Shown: positions 1-10,454 of the stretch, in pieces
Position numbering within the stretch: position 1 is the first letter of the stretch
How the letters are laid out: every line of letters starts with the position of its first letter
NCBI RefSeq assembly: GCF_037940415.1
Contig: NZ_CP149798.1
Location: forward strand, 1,794,501-1,858,500
From: Streptomyces sp. f51
GTDB lineage: Bacteria > Actinomycetota > Actinomycetes > Streptomycetales > Streptomycetaceae
DNA length: 64,000 nucleotides
Reading direction: 5' to 3'
Position numbers and translations under genes: made by a program
Notes under the pieces: generated by a model
Database searches by the model: none
Told to the model about the DNA's origin: nothing
Seen by the model: only the letters and a program-made list of their open reading frames with translations

Positions 1-34
1 CCGTTCACGGTGCTCGCAGCGGAGCGCTGTCCTA

Positions 35-1228
35 TCACTTCAGGAAGTCCGGCACGTCCAGTTCCTCGGCCGCGCTGTCCGAGTAGGAACGGGACGGCGG
101 GACCGGCGGGGACACCGGCAGCTCGCTGACCGGCTCGGGGGCGGGCTCCGGAGCGGGCTCCTTGGGCGTCACGCTGCCGAGCGACCCGAAGGACGGGCGG
201 CTCTCGGCCTGGCGCGCCGGGGCGGGCTCCTCGCGCCGGGCCGTGGCCGAGCCGAGGACGTTGTCCCGCTTGGCCGGCGGCTGCCCGCCGTCGAAGCCGG
301 CGGCGATGACGGTGACCCGCACCTCGTCGCCGAGGGCGTCGTCGATGACGGCGCCGAAGATGATGTTGGCCTCGGGGTGGGCCGCCTCGCTGACCAGCTG
401 GGCCGCCTCGTTGATCTCGAACAGGCCGAGGTCGGAGCCGCCGGAGATGGACAGCAGGACGCCCCGGGCGCCGTCGATGGAGGCTTCGAGCAGCGGCGAG
501 GAGATCGCCATCTCGGCCGCCGCCACCGCGCGGTCGTCGCCGCGGGCCGAGCCGATCCCCATGAGGGCCGAACCGGCCTCGGACATGACCGACTTGACGT
601 CGGCGAAGTCGAGGTTGATCAGACCGGGGGTGGTGATGAGGTCCGTGATGCCCTGGACGCCGGAGAGCAGGACCTGGTCCGCCGACTTGAAGGCGTCGAG
701 GACGGAGACCTGGCGGTCCGAGATGGACAGCAGCCGGTCGTTCGGGATGACGATGAGGGTGTCGACCTCTTCGCGGAGCTCCGCGATGCCGTCCTCGGCC
801 TGGTTCGCGCGGCGCCGGCCCTCGAAGGTGAACGGGCGGGTGACCACACCGATGGTGAGGGCGCCGAGCGAGCGGGCGATGTTGGCCACGACGGGCGCGC
901 CGCCGGTGCCGGTGCCGCCGCCCTCTCCGGCCGTCACGAAGACCATGTCGGCCCCCTTGAGGACCTCCTCGATCTCCTCGCGGTGGTCCTCGGCGGCCTT
1001 GCGGCCGACCGCGGGGTTCGCTCCGGCCCCGAGGCCGCGCGTGAGTTCCCGGCCGACGTCGAGCTTGACGTCGGCGTCGCTCATCAACAGCGCCTGAGCG
1101 TCGGTGTTGATGGCGATGAACTCGACGCCCTTGAGACCGACCTCGATCATCCGGTTGATGGCATTGACACCACCGCCGCCGACACCGATGACTTTGATGA
1201 CTGCGAGGTAGTTCTGCGGTGCTGCCAC
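35..1228 (-). CDS. ftsZ: Cell division GTPase FtsZ
   Basis: Tubulin-like GTPase that polymerises into the division ring at vegetative cross-walls and sporulation septa. The 397-residue protein carries the GTP-binding signature GGGTGTG at about 103-109 and the T7 synergy loop NLDFADV at about 205-211, whose acidic residues hydrolyse GTP in the neighbouring subunit. A disordered Pro/Glu-rich linker from about 320 leads to the conserved C-terminal tail ending DVPDFLK, the docking site for membrane tethers. GTG start with a GAGAGG-type ribosome site upstream. It is the last dcw gene in the window and is separated from ftsQ by 275 bp, which fits its known separate developmental promoters. Family assignment is certain. 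Confidence 0.98.
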   Translation of the reverse strand: MAAPQNYLAVIKVIGVGGGGVNAINRMIEVGLKGVEFIAINTDAQALLMSDADVKLDVGRELTRGLGAGANPAVGRKAAEDHREEIEEVLKGADMVFVTAGEGGGTGTGGAPVVANIARSLGALTIGVVTRPFTFEGRRRANQAEDGIAELREEVDTLIVIPNDRLLSISDRQVSVLDAFKSADQVLLSGVQGITDLITTPGLINLDFADVKSVMSEAGSALMGIGSARGDDRAVAAAEMAISSPLLEASIDGARGVLLSISGGSDLGLFEINEAAQLVSEAAHPEANIIFGAVIDDALGDEVRVTVIAAGFDGGQPPAKRDNVLGSATARREEPAPARQAESRPSFGSLGSVTPKEPAPEPAPEPVSELPVSPPVPPSRSYSDSAAEELDVPDFLK

Positions 1229-1503
1229 GTCGAAGGCCTCTCGCCTCGAGTTACGTGTCGTCGCCTCGCGTGCTCGCGATCCGACGACTGATGCCGAGTG
1301 GGACGGTCCGAACGCCGACCCGAACCCTAACGCTGAAGTTTAGGGTTACCAGTGTGTCTGTTCCTTGGACTCTTCCGAACAGGACACTAAGTCGACAAGT
1401 GGCGCGCGTTCAACGAACACGCCGAACCTCCCGTTTTTCTTTTCACCCTATGTGATCAGGCGCAGCACTGCCCAACCAGGGTGCTGGCCTGCGCCGATGC
1501 GGG
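1229..1503 (-). promoter_or_regulatory. ftsZ upstream regulatory region
   Basis: This 275-bp gap before ftsZ is AT-richer than its surroundings. It holds an 8-bp inverted repeat, AACCCTAA then 9 nt then TTAGGGTT, at 1323-1347, and one GACAC pentamer at 1383-1387, the core reported for the sporulation regulator WhiA, for which ftsZ is a known target in Streptomyces. Streptomyces ftsZ is known to have several promoters here, one of them developmentally induced. I cannot assign -35 and -10 boxes with certainty. Confidence 0.6.
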
Positions 1504-2289
1504 TCAACTGCCCGAGGATGCGGGGGCGGTGGGGGCACTCACGTCGAAGTGCCGGGCCCCGGAATCGGCTTTCATGAGAGCAAGGAGTGTCCTGGCCTTG
1601 GCCGGGCCCTTCTCCGCGCTGCCCCACTCGACGGTCCGGCCACCGCTCAACTCCAGGGAGACGGCGTCGTACGAACGGACCTTGACCGTACGGGTGTCAC
1701 GGGCGACCCGGGCCGGAATGTCCCCCGCGATCCGCACCGCCTCGCGCACCAGCCGGTCGGCGGGGAAACGGCTCGGGGCACCGCTCCTCGGCACAGCCAG
1801 CTCCAGGACGGGCACGCCCTTCGGGGCGTCGGGCACCGTGGCGAACCGCACGCCCCCGGCGTCCACTTCGACGAACTTCGCGCCTTTTCCGATGATCAGG
1901 ACGGGAGTCCGTTCGGTGACGTTCAGACCGATCCCGTGCGGCCAGGACCTGACGACCTCGACCGAGTCGATCCGGGGCAGTTCCTTCAGCAGCCGCGCCT
2001 CGATGGCGTCCGTGTCGACGGAGACCAGCGGGGATCCGACCGGCACTCCGGCCGCTTCCCGCACCTGCGCGGCGGTCAGTACGCGGGTACCGGAGACGGA
2101 CACGCGTTCCGTGCGGAACCAGGGCGAACCGTAGAGGATCCACACGGCGGCGGCCCCGGCCAACACCAGGGCGAACAAAAGGATGATGAGCCTACGAAGG
2201 CGGCGGAGCCGCCCCACGAGGGGCGGCCGGGGCGGGCCGGACTCCAGCTTCTGGCGTTCACCGCGCTCGGCGGTCGACGGTCCGGCCAC
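1504..2289 (-). CDS. ftsQ: Cell division protein FtsQ (DivIB)
   Basis: Bitopic divisome scaffold that links FtsL and the septal synthase FtsW/FtsI to the ring. The 261 residues show a basic cytoplasmic N-terminus (1-33), one membrane helix at about 34-53, then a POTRA domain (about 58-126, beginning FRTERVSVSG) and the beta domain. It lies 25 bp downstream of murG. In mycobacteria murC sits between murG and ftsQ; here it is absent. Identification rests on architecture, the POTRA domain and position in the cluster. Confidence 0.95.
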   Translation of the reverse strand: MAGPSTAERGERQKLESGPPRPPLVGRLRRLRRLIILLFALVLAGAAAVWILYGSPWFRTERVSVSGTRVLTAAQVREAAGVPVGSPLVSVDTDAIEARLLKELPRIDSVEVVRSWPHGIGLNVTERTPVLIIGKGAKFVEVDAGGVRFATVPDAPKGVPVLELAVPRSGAPSRFPADRLVREAVRIAGDIPARVARDTRTVKVRSYDAVSLELSGGRTVEWGSAEKGPAKARTLLALMKADSGARHFDVSAPTAPASSGS

Positions 2290-2314
2290 GCTCCCTGCCT
2301 TCCCTCATGCGGTC

Positions 2315-3406
2315 CTAGCGGTGGCGCGAGGCGATCGCCTCGTACACCATGCCGACGAGCAGGTCGTCGGCGTCGCGGCGGCCGAACTCGCTGGCGGCGC
2401 GCGACATCTCGTACAGCTTGTGCGGGTCGGCGAGCACGGGCAGCACGTTCTGCTGCACCCACTGCGGGGTCAGCTCCGCGTCGTCGACCAGCAGTCCGCC
2501 GCCGGCCTTGACCACCGGCTGGGCGTTCAGCCGCTGTTCGCCGTTGCCGATGGGCAGCGGGACGTAGGCGGCGGGCAGTCCGACGGCGGAGAGCTCGGCG
2601 ACGGTCATCGCGCCCGCGCGGCACAGCATCATGTCGGCCGCGGCGTACGCGAGATCCATCCGGTCCACGTACGGTACCGGGATGTACGGGGGCATCCCCG
2701 GCATCTGGTGCACCTGCGGCAGTTCGTTCTTCGGGCCGACCGCGTGCAGGATCTGGATTCCCGCCTGCTGGAGGTACGGAGCCGCCTGCTGGACCACCTC
2801 GTTGAGGCGGCGGGCGCCCTGCGAGCCGCCCGACACGAGGAGCGTGGGCAGGTTCGGGTCGAGCCCGAACGCGGCGCGCGCCTCGGGGCGTACGGCGGCC
2901 CGGTCGAGGGTGGCGATGGAGCGGCGCAGCGGGATGCCGATGTAGCGGGCACCGCGGAGCTTGCTGTCGGGCGTGGAGACGGCGACCTGGGCCGCGTACC
3001 GCGATCCGATCTTGTTGGCGAGTCCGGGCCGGGCGTTGGCCTCGTGGATCACGATGGGCACGCCGAGCCGCTTGGCCGCCAGATAGCCGGGCAGCGCCAC
3101 GTAGCCGCCGAAGCCGACGACCGCGTCCGCCTTGGTCCGCTCCATGATCTGCTCGACGGCCTTGATCGTGCCGCGCAGCCGCCCGGGAACCGTGATCAGC
3201 TCGGGGGTGGGCTTGCGCGGCAGCGGTACGGCCGGGATCAGCGCGAGTTCGTAGCCCCGCTCGGGTACGAGCCGGGTCTCAAGGCCGCGTTCCGTGCCCA
3301 GGGCCGTGATTCCCACGGTCGGGTCCTGCCTGCGCAGGGCGTCCGCGAGGGCGAGCGCGGGCTCGATGTGGCCGGCGGTCCCCCCGCCGGCGAGTACGAC
3401 ATGCAC
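2315..3406 (-). CDS. murG: UDP-GlcNAc:lipid I N-acetylglucosaminyltransferase MurG
   Basis: Transfers GlcNAc from UDP-GlcNAc to lipid I on the inner membrane face, giving lipid II. The 363-residue GT-B protein begins with the glycine-rich acceptor loop GGGTAGH at residues 7-13. It has the GGSQGA motif in mid-protein and a C-terminal donor-binding stretch (CRAGAMTVAELSAVGLPAAY) typical of family GT28. Six bases separate its start from the ftsW stop, so the two are probably translated in tandem. Full length for the family. Confidence 0.97.
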   Translation of the reverse strand: MHVVLAGGGTAGHIEPALALADALRRQDPTVGITALGTERGLETRLVPERGYELALIPAVPLPRKPTPELITVPGRLRGTIKAVEQIMERTKADAVVGFGGYVALPGYLAAKRLGVPIVIHEANARPGLANKIGSRYAAQVAVSTPDSKLRGARYIGIPLRRSIATLDRAAVRPEARAAFGLDPNLPTLLVSGGSQGARRLNEVVQQAAPYLQQAGIQILHAVGPKNELPQVHQMPGMPPYIPVPYVDRMDLAYAAADMMLCRAGAMTVAELSAVGLPAAYVPLPIGNGEQRLNAQPVVKAGGGLLVDDAELTPQWVQQNVLPVLADPHKLYEMSRAASEFGRRDADDLLVGMVYEAIASRHR

Positions 3407-3412
3407 CGAAAT

Positions 3413-4771
3413 TCACCGCTCTCCGGACGAACGCGCCGCAGAGGCACGCCGTCGCATCGTGTTCCATCTCCGGGGCCCCGCGGCCCTTGCGGACTCTCTC
3501 ACCGCACCCCGCCTTCTGCCAAAGCGGGGTTGCCGCAGCGCGAGAGCCGCCCGCGCAGCGGGGTCGTCACGCGCGAAGGCGATCAGCAACCCGATGGCGA
3601 ACATGGTCGGCAGCAGGGCGGAACCCCCGTAGGAGAACAGCGGGAGCGGGACTCCGGCGATCGGCAGCAGACCGAGCACCGCACCGATGTTGATCACGGC
3701 CTGGGCCGTGATCCAGGTGGTCACGCCTCCCGCGGCATACCTCACGAAGGGGTCCTCCGTGCGTCCGGCCACGCGGATACCCGCATAGCCTAGAGCCGCG
3801 AAGAGGGCGAGCACCGACAGCGTCCCCGCGAGGCCCAGTTCCTCCCCGGTGACGGCGAAGATGAAGTCGGTGTGCGCTTCGGGCAGTTGTCCCCATTTCT
3901 CCACACTGGCGCCGAGGCCGGAGCCGAACAGGCCGCCGGAGGCGAGGGCGTAGATGCCGTGCACGGCCTGCCAGCAGGTGTCGTGCGGCCCGGGCTCGGT
4001 CGCCCCGATGCAGGCCAGCCTGGACATGCGGTTGGGGCTCGTCTTGATGAGCACGAAGCCGATCGCCAGGGCCACGGACAGCACGCCCACGAACAGCCGG
4101 GTGGGCGCTCCGGCCAGCCACAGCAGTCCGAACAGGATGGCCGTGAGGATGATCGCCGTGCCCATGTCGCCGCCGAGCATGATCAGGCCGAGCAGCATGA
4201 AGGCGGCGGGCACGAGCGGCACCAGCATGTGCTTCCACTGGGTCAGCAGCCGCTTGTCCTGTTTGCGGGCGAGCAGGTCGGCGCCCCAGAGCACGAGCGC
4301 GAGCTTGCCGAACTCGCTGGGCTGGATCTGGAACGAGCCGCCGAGCGAGATCCAGTTCTGGTTGCCGTTGACCGAGAGTCCTATCCCGGGCACCTGCACG
4401 AGGGCCATCATGAAGACGGCGCCCGCCAGGATCGGGTAGGCCAGCGCCCGGTGCAGTTTCACCGGCATCCGTGAGGCGGCGAACAGCAGGACACCGCCGA
4501 TCAGGGCGGCCAGGAACTGCTTGCGGAAGAAGAACGACCCGGGCAGCGACAGCTGGAGCGCCGTGATCTGCGAGGCCGAGTAGACCATCACGAGGCCCAG
4601 CACGGTGATCAGCAGACTGCCGCCGAGGATCAGGTAGTACGCGGTGAGCGGCCGGTCCCAGGCCTTGCGGGCACGCCGGTGCAGACGGCGTACGGGATTG
4701 TCGCGCGGCGCCCCGGCGGCGGGCCGGCCGGCCCGGCGCACGGGAGGGCGGCCGGTGCGGCTAGTCGGCAT
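3413..4771 (-). CDS. ftsW: Peptidoglycan glycosyltransferase FtsW (SEDS family)
   Basis: Septal SEDS polymerase that strings lipid II into glycan and works with the transpeptidase FtsI. The 452-residue protein has a basic cytoplasmic N-terminus (about 1-38) followed by roughly ten membrane helices. SEDS hallmarks are IQPSEFGKLALV, the acidic HTDFIFAVTGEELGL loop and PLPLFSYGGSALLPTM near the end. The C-terminal tail is long and Arg/Ala-rich. It lies 68 bp downstream of murD and 6 bp ahead of murG. The choice between FtsW and a rod or sporulation paralogue is settled by its place in the dcw cluster. Confidence 0.95.
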   Translation of the reverse strand: MPTSRTGRPPVRRAGRPAAGAPRDNPVRRLHRRARKAWDRPLTAYYLILGGSLLITVLGLVMVYSASQITALQLSLPGSFFFRKQFLAALIGGVLLFAASRMPVKLHRALAYPILAGAVFMMALVQVPGIGLSVNGNQNWISLGGSFQIQPSEFGKLALVLWGADLLARKQDKRLLTQWKHMLVPLVPAAFMLLGLIMLGGDMGTAIILTAILFGLLWLAGAPTRLFVGVLSVALAIGFVLIKTSPNRMSRLACIGATEPGPHDTCWQAVHGIYALASGGLFGSGLGASVEKWGQLPEAHTDFIFAVTGEELGLAGTLSVLALFAALGYAGIRVAGRTEDPFVRYAAGGVTTWITAQAVINIGAVLGLLPIAGVPLPLFSYGGSALLPTMFAIGLLIAFARDDPAARAALALRQPRFGRRRGAVRESARAAGPRRWNTMRRRASAARSSGER

Positions 4772-4839
4772 CGGAGTCTTCGGTCCACAGCGATGTCACG
4801 CGTGCGTCCCTCCCAGGTTCGCCCGGCCAGGCAACCGGG

Positions 4840-6267
4840 TCAGGCGCCGAGTTCGCGGACCGCCTCCGCGAACGCGTCACCACGCTTGTTGTAGTTGGCG
4901 AACATGTCCATGGACGCGCAGGCCGGGGCCAGCAGCACCGTGTCCCCTGGCTCCGCGAGCCTCCCGGCCTCCCGGACAGCCGCGAGCATCGCCCCAGTGT
5001 CGGTCCGGTCGAGGTCGACGACCGGTACCTGGGGGGCGTGTCGCGTGAGGGCTTCGCGGATCAGCGCGCGGTCCGCGCCGATCAGGACGACGCCCCTCAG
5101 CCGCTTCGCCGAGCGGGCGACCAATTCGTCGAAGGTCGCGCCCTTGGCGAGGCCGCCCGCGATCCAGACGATCGACTCGTAGGCCGCCAAGGAGGCTTCC
5201 GCGGCATGCGTGTTGGTGGCCTTGGAGTCGTCGACGTAGGCGACCTCGTCCACGTCGGCCACGTGCGCGATGCGGTGGGCGTCGGGGGTGAAGTCCCGCA
5301 GTCCGTCCCGTACGGCCCGGGGAGGCACCCCGTAGGCGCGCGCGAGGGCCGCCGCGGCAAGGGCGTTGGCGATGTTGTGCGGGGCGGGCGGGGTGACGTC
5401 GGAGACCTCGGCGAGCTCCTGGGCGTTCTTCTGCCGGTTCTCGACGAAGGCGCGGTCGACCAGGATGCCGTCCACGACGCCGAGTTGGGAGGGCCCGGGG
5501 GCGCCGAGGGTGAAGCCGACGGCCCGGCAGCCCTCCTCGACGTCAGCGGCGCGCACCAGGTCCTCCGTGGCCCTGTCGGCCACGTTGTAGACGCAGGCGA
5601 CCCGATTGCCCTCGTAGATACGGCCCTTGTCGGCGGCGTACGCCTCCATGGAGCCGTGCCAGTCGAGGTGGTCGGGCGCGAGGTTCAGCACGGCTCCGGA
5701 GTGGGCGCGCAGCGAGGGCGCCCAGTGGAGCTGGTAGCTGGAGAGTTCGACGGCGAGGACGTCGTACTCCTGCTCGCCGAGGACCGCGTCGAGCAGGGAG
5801 ACGCCGATGTTGCCGACCGCGGCCGTGCGCAGGCCCGCCGCCTTCAGGATGGAGGCGAGCATCTGCACGGTCGTGGTCTTGCCGTTGGTGCCGGTGACCG
5901 CGAGCCAGGGAGCCGGCTTCCTGCCGTCCAGTTCCCGCAGCCGCCAGGCGAGTTCGACGTCGCCCCAGACCGGGACGCCCGCCGCGGCGGCGGCGGTGAA
6001 CAGCGGTTTGTCCGGCTGCCAGCCGGGCGCGGTGACGATGAGCTCGGTGCCCTCGGGCAGGGTCGCGCCGTCACCGAGGCGCACGGTGACGCCGAGCGCC
6101 TCCAGGTCGGCGGCCTGCGCACGGGCCCGTTCGTCGTCGCCGTCGTTGACGACCGTGACGAGTGCGCCGAGGCCGTGCAGGACCCTGGCCGCCGGAATTC
6201 CCGAGACGCCGAGGCCGGCGACGGTGACGTGCTTTCCCTGCCAGTCGGTCACTTCTTGGCTGCCCAT
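4840..6267 (-). CDS. murD: UDP-MurNAc-L-Ala:D-Glu ligase MurD
   Basis: ATP-dependent cytoplasmic ligase that adds D-glutamate to UDP-MurNAc-L-alanine. The 475-residue protein has an N-terminal Rossmann domain (GLGVSG), the Mur-ligase P-loop TGTNGKTTT, the mid-domain [10 protein letters not shown] motif, and the C-terminal ligase domain with VDDSKATN and [12 protein letters not shown]. The ATG at 6267 overlaps the mraY 3' end by 19 bp. A GTG at 6252 would give the classic 4-base GTGA overlap and a 470-residue protein; both are plausible. The reading frame stays open upstream through mraY without a stop, but that part is mraY out of frame. Confidence 0.96.
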   Translation of the reverse strand: MGSQEVTDWQGKHVTVAGLGVSGIPAARVLHGLGALVTVVNDGDDERARAQAADLEALGVTVRLGDGATLPEGTELIVTAPGWQPDKPLFTAAAAAGVPVWGDVELAWRLRELDGRKPAPWLAVTGTNGKTTTVQMLASILKAAGLRTAAVGNIGVSLLDAVLGEQEYDVLAVELSSYQLHWAPSLRAHSGAVLNLAPDHLDWHGSMEAYAADKGRIYEGNRVACVYNVADRATEDLVRAADVEEGCRAVGFTLGAPGPSQLGVVDGILVDRAFVENRQKNAQELAEVSDVTPPAPHNIANALAAAALARAYGVPPRAVRDGLRDFTPDAHRIAHVADVDEVAYVDDSKATNTHAAEASLAAYESIVWIAGGLAKGATFDELVARSAKRLRGVVLIGADRALIREALTRHAPQVPVVDLDRTDTGAMLAAVREAGRLAEPGDTVLLAPACASMDMFANYNKRGDAFAEAVRELGA

Positions 6268-7322
6268 CCTGCGTAGAAGAGGCCGAGTCCGACGATCACG
6301 CAGATGCCCTGGATGATCCAGAATCGGACCACCACAAGGACTTCGGACCAGCCCTTGAGTTCGAAGTGGTGCTGGAGCGGTGCCATGCGGAAGACACGCT
6401 TGCCGGTCAGCTTGAAGGAGCCGACCTGGATGACCACCGACATGGTGATGAGGACGAACAGGCCGCCCATGATGGCCACCAGCAGCTCCGTGCGGGAGAG
6501 GATGGCCAGGCCGGTGAGGACACCGCCGAGGGCGAGCGAACCCGTGTCGCCCATGAAGATCTTCGCGGGCGAGGTGTTCCACCACAGGAAGCCGAGGCAG
6601 GCGCCCATCAGCGCGGAGGCCACCACGGCCAGGTCGAGTGGGTCGCGCACCTCGTAGCAGGCGCCCGGGTTGGTCAGGGTCGCCGCGTTGGCGCAGGACT
6701 CCTGGAACTGCCAGACGCCGATGAACGTGTAGGCGCCGAAGACGAGCACGGAGGCGCCGGTGGCGAGGCCGTCGAGACCGTCGGTCAGGTTCACGCCGTT
6801 CGACATCGCGAGGATCATGAACAGCGCCCAGATCACGAACAGCACCGGGCCGATCTTCCAGCCGAAGTCGGTGATGAACGACAGCTTGGTGGAGGCCGGG
6901 GTGTTGCCTCGGTTGTCGGGGAACATCAGGGCCAGCACCGCGAAGGAGATGCCGACGATCAGCTGTCCGGCCATCTTGGCCTTGGCCCGGAGGCCGAGCG
7001 AACGCCTCTTGACGATCTTGATGTAGTCGTCGAGGAATCCGACCATGCCCATGCCGAACATCAGGCCGAGGACCAGCAGACCCGAGTAGGTCGGCGCGTA
7101 GCCGGTGATGAGCTTGCTCAGGAAATACGCGGCGATCGTCGCCAGGATGAAGGCGATACCACCCATGGTGGGCGTACCGCGCTTGCTGGCGTGCTCGCGC
7201 GGGCCGTCGTCGCGGATGTACTGGCCGTAGCCCTTGCGGGCCAGCAGCTTGATCAGCAGCGGAGTGCCGGCCAGGGTCAGGAACAGACCGAGTACACCCG
7301 AGAACAGGATCTGCTTCATCAT
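6249..7322 (-). CDS. mraY: Phospho-MurNAc-pentapeptide transferase MraY
   Basis: Integral membrane enzyme that transfers phospho-MurNAc-pentapeptide to undecaprenyl phosphate, making lipid I. The 357 residues form about ten helices. Diagnostic motifs are the Mg-binding [22 protein letters not shown] and the cytoplasmic [13 protein letters not shown]. The start ATGATG overlaps the murF stop by 4 bases (7319-7322), showing translational coupling; the second ATG at 7319 is an alternative. Known target of nucleoside antibiotics made by Streptomyces themselves. Confidence 0.98.
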   Translation of the reverse strand: MMKQILFSGVLGLFLTLAGTPLLIKLLARKGYGQYIRDDGPREHASKRGTPTMGGIAFILATIAAYFLSKLITGYAPTYSGLLVLGLMFGMGMVGFLDDYIKIVKRRSLGLRAKAKMAGQLIVGISFAVLALMFPDNRGNTPASTKLSFITDFGWKIGPVLFVIWALFMILAMSNGVNLTDGLDGLATGASVLVFGAYTFIGVWQFQESCANAATLTNPGACYEVRDPLDLAVVASALMGACLGFLWWNTSPAKIFMGDTGSLALGGVLTGLAILSRTELLVAIMGGLFVLITMSVVIQVGSFKLTGKRVFRMAPLQHHFELKGWSEVLVVVRFWIIQGICVIVGLGLFYAGWAAKK

Positions 7323-8725
7323 CGGGCGGAAACCTCACCCTCGGTACCGTCGGCGAGCAGCGCGAGCGCCACCCGTTCCAGCCCGACGGACCTGGACGCC
7401 TTCACGAGCACGACGTCCCCTGGGCGCAGCTCGCTGCGCAACAGGTCGACAGCCGCCTGTGCGTCGGACACGTGCACCGACTCCTCACCCCACGAACCCT
7501 CGTTATATGCGCCCAGTTGCAGCCAGGACGCTTCCCTGCCCCCGACCGCGACGAGCTTGCCGACATTGAGCCGGACGGCAAGCCGTCCGACCGCGTCGTG
7601 CTCGGCGAGCGCCTCGTCCCCGAGCTCGGCCATCTGACCGAGCACCGCCCACGTACGACGCCCCTTGCCCATCGCCGCGAGCGCGCGCAGGGCGGCCCGC
7701 ATGGACTCGGGGTTCGCGTTGTAGGCGTCGTTGACGACCGTCACGCCGTCCGGACGCTCGGTGACCTCCATCCGCCAGCGGGAGAGGGAGCCCGCCTCGG
7801 AGAGCGCGCGGGCGATCTCGTCTGCGGACATGCCCAGCTCATGGGCGACGGCGGCCGCGGCGAGCGCGTTCGACACGTGGTGCTCACCGTACAGGCGCAT
7901 GGTCACATCACTGCACCCGGAGGGTGTGCGAAGGCTGAAGGAAGGCTGTCCGCTCTCGGTGAGCCGGACGTTCTCGGCCCGTACGTCCGCTTCGCCGGAC
8001 TCTCCGAAGAGGAGCACGCGCGCCTTCGTGCGCGACGCCATGGCGCGTACGAGGGGGTCGTCCGCGTTGAGGATCGCGGCGCCGTCCTCGGGCAGGCTCT
8101 CGACGAGCTCGCCCTTTGCTTGCGCGATCTGCTCGCGGCCGCCGAACTCGCCGATGTGGGCGGTGCCGACGTTGAGGACGAGACCGACCTTCGGCGGGGT
8201 GAGCTCCGTCAGATAGCGGATGTGGCCGATGCCGCGGGCGCCCATCTCCAGCACGAGGAACTTCGTCTCCTCGGTGGCGCTGAGCGCGGTGAGCGGCAGT
8301 CCGATCTCGTTGTTGAGGGAACCGGGGGTGAAGACGGTCGGCGCCTTGCTCCGCAGCACCTGGGCGATCAGGTCCTTGGTGCTGGTCTTGCCCGCGGAGC
8401 CGGTGAGGGCCACGAGGGTCGCGCCGAGCCGTTCGACGACGTGGCGGGCGAGGGCACCGAGGGCCGTCTGGACGTCGTCGACGACGATGGCGGGCACGCC
8501 GACGGGGCGGGACGCCAGGACGGCGGCCGCTCCGGCCTCGATCACCGCCCCGGCGTAGTCGTGGCCGTCGACGCGTTCGCCGACGAAGGCGACGAAGAGG
8601 CTGCCGGACTCCACTTCACGGGAGTCCCTGACGACCGGTCCGGTGACCTGTAGCTCCGGATCCGGTATGTCGTACGTCTGCCCGCCGACGACTGCTGCGA
8701 TCTCGGCGAGTGAGAGGGCGATCAC
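7319..8725 (-). CDS. murF: UDP-MurNAc-tripeptide:D-Ala-D-Ala ligase MurF
   Basis: Adds the D-Ala-D-Ala dipeptide to UDP-MurNAc-tripeptide, completing the cytoplasmic precursor. The 468-residue protein has the Mur N-terminal domain, the P-loop [12 protein letters not shown] at about residues 108-119 and the central [13 protein letters not shown] motif. The C-terminal domain carries [13 protein letters not shown] and the [12 protein letters not shown] segment characteristic of MurF. GTG start, four bases after the murE stop; its own stop overlaps mraY. The D-Ala-D-Ala ligase ddl is not in this window. Confidence 0.97.
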   Translation of the reverse strand: MIALSLAEIAAVVGGQTYDIPDPELQVTGPVVRDSREVESGSLFVAFVGERVDGHDYAGAVIEAGAAAVLASRPVGVPAIVVDDVQTALGALARHVVERLGATLVALTGSAGKTSTKDLIAQVLRSKAPTVFTPGSLNNEIGLPLTALSATEETKFLVLEMGARGIGHIRYLTELTPPKVGLVLNVGTAHIGEFGGREQIAQAKGELVESLPEDGAAILNADDPLVRAMASRTKARVLLFGESGEADVRAENVRLTESGQPSFSLRTPSGCSDVTMRLYGEHHVSNALAAAAVAHELGMSADEIARALSEAGSLSRWRMEVTERPDGVTVVNDAYNANPESMRAALRALAAMGKGRRTWAVLGQMAELGDEALAEHDAVGRLAVRLNVGKLVAVGGREASWLQLGAYNEGSWGEESVHVSDAQAAVDLLRSELRPGDVVLVKASRSVGLERVALALLADGTEGEVSAR

Positions 8726-8729
8726 AAGT

Positions 8730-10397
8730 TCATCCCTGGGTCTGCTGGATAGCTTCGCGAAGCACCTGGCGGTCGTCGAAGGGACGCACCACCCCGGCGA
8801 TGTCCTGGCCCTGCTCGTGGCCCTTGCCCGCGACCAGCACGGTGTCGCCCGGCTTTGCGCGCGCTACGGCGGCGGCGATGGCGGCGGCCCGGTCCTCGAA
8901 GACCTGGACCTCGCCCCGCTCGTGGGCCGGTACCTCGGCGGCTCCCGCGAGCATCGTGGCGAGAATCGCGAGCGGGTCCTCGGAGCGGGGGTTGTCGGAG
9001 GTGAGGACGGCCGTGTCGGCGAGCCGGGCCACGGCCGCGCCCATCGGCCTGCGCTTGGTGGTGTCCCGGTCGCCGCCGCAGCCGAGCACCACGTGCAGCC
9101 TGCCCTCGGTGACCTTGCGCAGGGCGCGCAGGACGGATTCGACGGCGTCCGTCTTGTGGGCGTAGTCGACGACGGCGAGGTACGGCTGTCCCTCGTCCAC
9201 GCGCTCGAGCCGGCCCGGGACGCCGGGGACGGCGGCGATGCCGTCGGCCGCGGTCTGCGGGTCGATCCCGGCGGCCGCGAGGGCGACGATCGCGGCGAGC
9301 GTGTTCGCCACGTTGAAGGGGCCGGCGAGCGGCGAGCGGGCGGTGATCCGCTCGCCCTTGGGACCGACGGCGGTGAACGTGGAGTCCATCGGGCCGACTT
9401 CGACCTCCTCGGCGCGCCAGTCGGCGTCCGGGTGGCCCTCGGCGGAGAAGGTGACGACCGGGACGGTGGCCTCCCCGGCGAGCCTGCGGCCGTACTCGTC
9501 GTCGAAGTTCACGACGCCGAGCCGGCTGCGCCTGGCCGTGAACAGCTGGGCCTTGGCCTGGAAGTAGTCCTCCATGCCCGTGTGGAACTCCATGTGTTCC
9601 GGGCTGAGGTTGTTGAAGACGGCGACGTCGAAGACGCAGCCGTCGACGCGGCCGAGGACCAGGGCGTGGCTGGAGACCTCCATCGCGACCGAGTCGACCC
9701 CGCGCTCGCGCATGACGGCGAACAGGGCCTGGAGGTCGGTGGCCTCGGGCGTGGTGCGCTCCGACTTGATGCGCTCGTCCCCGATGCGCGTCTCGACCGT
9801 GCCGATCAGCCCGGTGGAGCGGACCGTCTTCAGGCCGCCCTCGACCAGGTAGGCGGTGGTGGTCTTGCCGGAGGTGCCCGTGATGCCGATCTGGAGGAGA
9901 TCGCGGCCCGGGTGGCCGTAGATGGTGGCCGCGAGCTCGCCCATCGAGCCGCGCGGGTCCTCGACGACCAGCACCGGCAGACCGGTGGCTGCGGCGCGGT
10001 CGGCGCCGGTCGGGTCGGTGAGCACGGCGACGGCGCCGAGGCCGGCCGCCTGGGTCACGAAGTCGGCGCCGTGCAGACGGGCTCCGGGCAGGGCGGCGTA
10101 CACGTCGCCGGGGCGCACCGCACGGGAGTCATGGGTGATGCCCGTGACCCCGGCGTCGCTCCCCGGGTCCTCGGCGCCCAGCTGATCGGCCAGCTCCGCG
10201 ACGGGGGTGGCGGAGACGTGAACCGGACGCGGCGGCCCCGGATATGTCACAGGAACGCCCTTCTGGGTGGTTTGGGACTGATCAGCTTGTGGCACGGCGG
10301 TGAGCGTACCGGGCTCACCCCCGCCGGGGCGAAGCGAGGGCGTGGACGGGGTGCGCGGGGTGCGCCGGTTCCCGGGGTCGGGGGTGATCGTTGTCAC
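8730..10397 (-). CDS. murE: UDP-MurNAc-tripeptide synthetase MurE (diaminopimelate-adding)
   Basis: Adds diaminopimelate to UDP-MurNAc-L-Ala-D-Glu. The 555-residue protein is longer than most MurE because of a Pro/Thr-rich N-terminal extension of roughly 55 residues. After it come the Mur domains with P-loop ITGTSGKTTTAY and mid-domain NNLSPEHMEFH. The C-terminal motif SDNPRSEDP contains DNPR, the residues that select diaminopimelate over lysine, consistent with the LL-diaminopimelate wall of Streptomyces. GTG start at 10397 preceded by AGGA at suitable spacing; an internal start after the extension cannot be excluded. A 57-bp gap separates it from ftsI. Confidence 0.96.
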   Translation of the reverse strand: MTTITPDPGNRRTPRTPSTPSLRPGGGEPGTLTAVPQADQSQTTQKGVPVTYPGPPRPVHVSATPVAELADQLGAEDPGSDAGVTGITHDSRAVRPGDVYAALPGARLHGADFVTQAAGLGAVAVLTDPTGADRAAATGLPVLVVEDPRGSMGELAATIYGHPGRDLLQIGITGTSGKTTTAYLVEGGLKTVRSTGLIGTVETRIGDERIKSERTTPEATDLQALFAVMRERGVDSVAMEVSSHALVLGRVDGCVFDVAVFNNLSPEHMEFHTGMEDYFQAKAQLFTARRSRLGVVNFDDEYGRRLAGEATVPVVTFSAEGHPDADWRAEEVEVGPMDSTFTAVGPKGERITARSPLAGPFNVANTLAAIVALAAAGIDPQTAADGIAAVPGVPGRLERVDEGQPYLAVVDYAHKTDAVESVLRALRKVTEGRLHVVLGCGGDRDTTKRRPMGAAVARLADTAVLTSDNPRSEDPLAILATMLAGAAEVPAHERGEVQVFEDRAAAIAAAVARAKPGDTVLVAGKGHEQGQDIAGVVRPFDDRQVLREAIQQTQG

Positions 10398-10454
10398 GAG
10401 TGGTTCCTGGTCCGTTGTGCGTACGTGCTGATCAGGGCGTGCGGTCGGGGACGG

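Noticed and set aside
1..34. Start of the gene following ftsZ (YfiH/PgeF-like in other Streptomyces)
   Set aside because: Only a possible GTG at 8-6 on the minus strand is within the window; too little sequence to support a call.
6268..7338. Continuation of the murD frame upstream to 7338 as one 832-residue protein
   Set aside because: The upstream part is an Arg/Pro/His-rich antisense-like translation of mraY in another frame; MurD homology begins at the 6267 or 6252 start.
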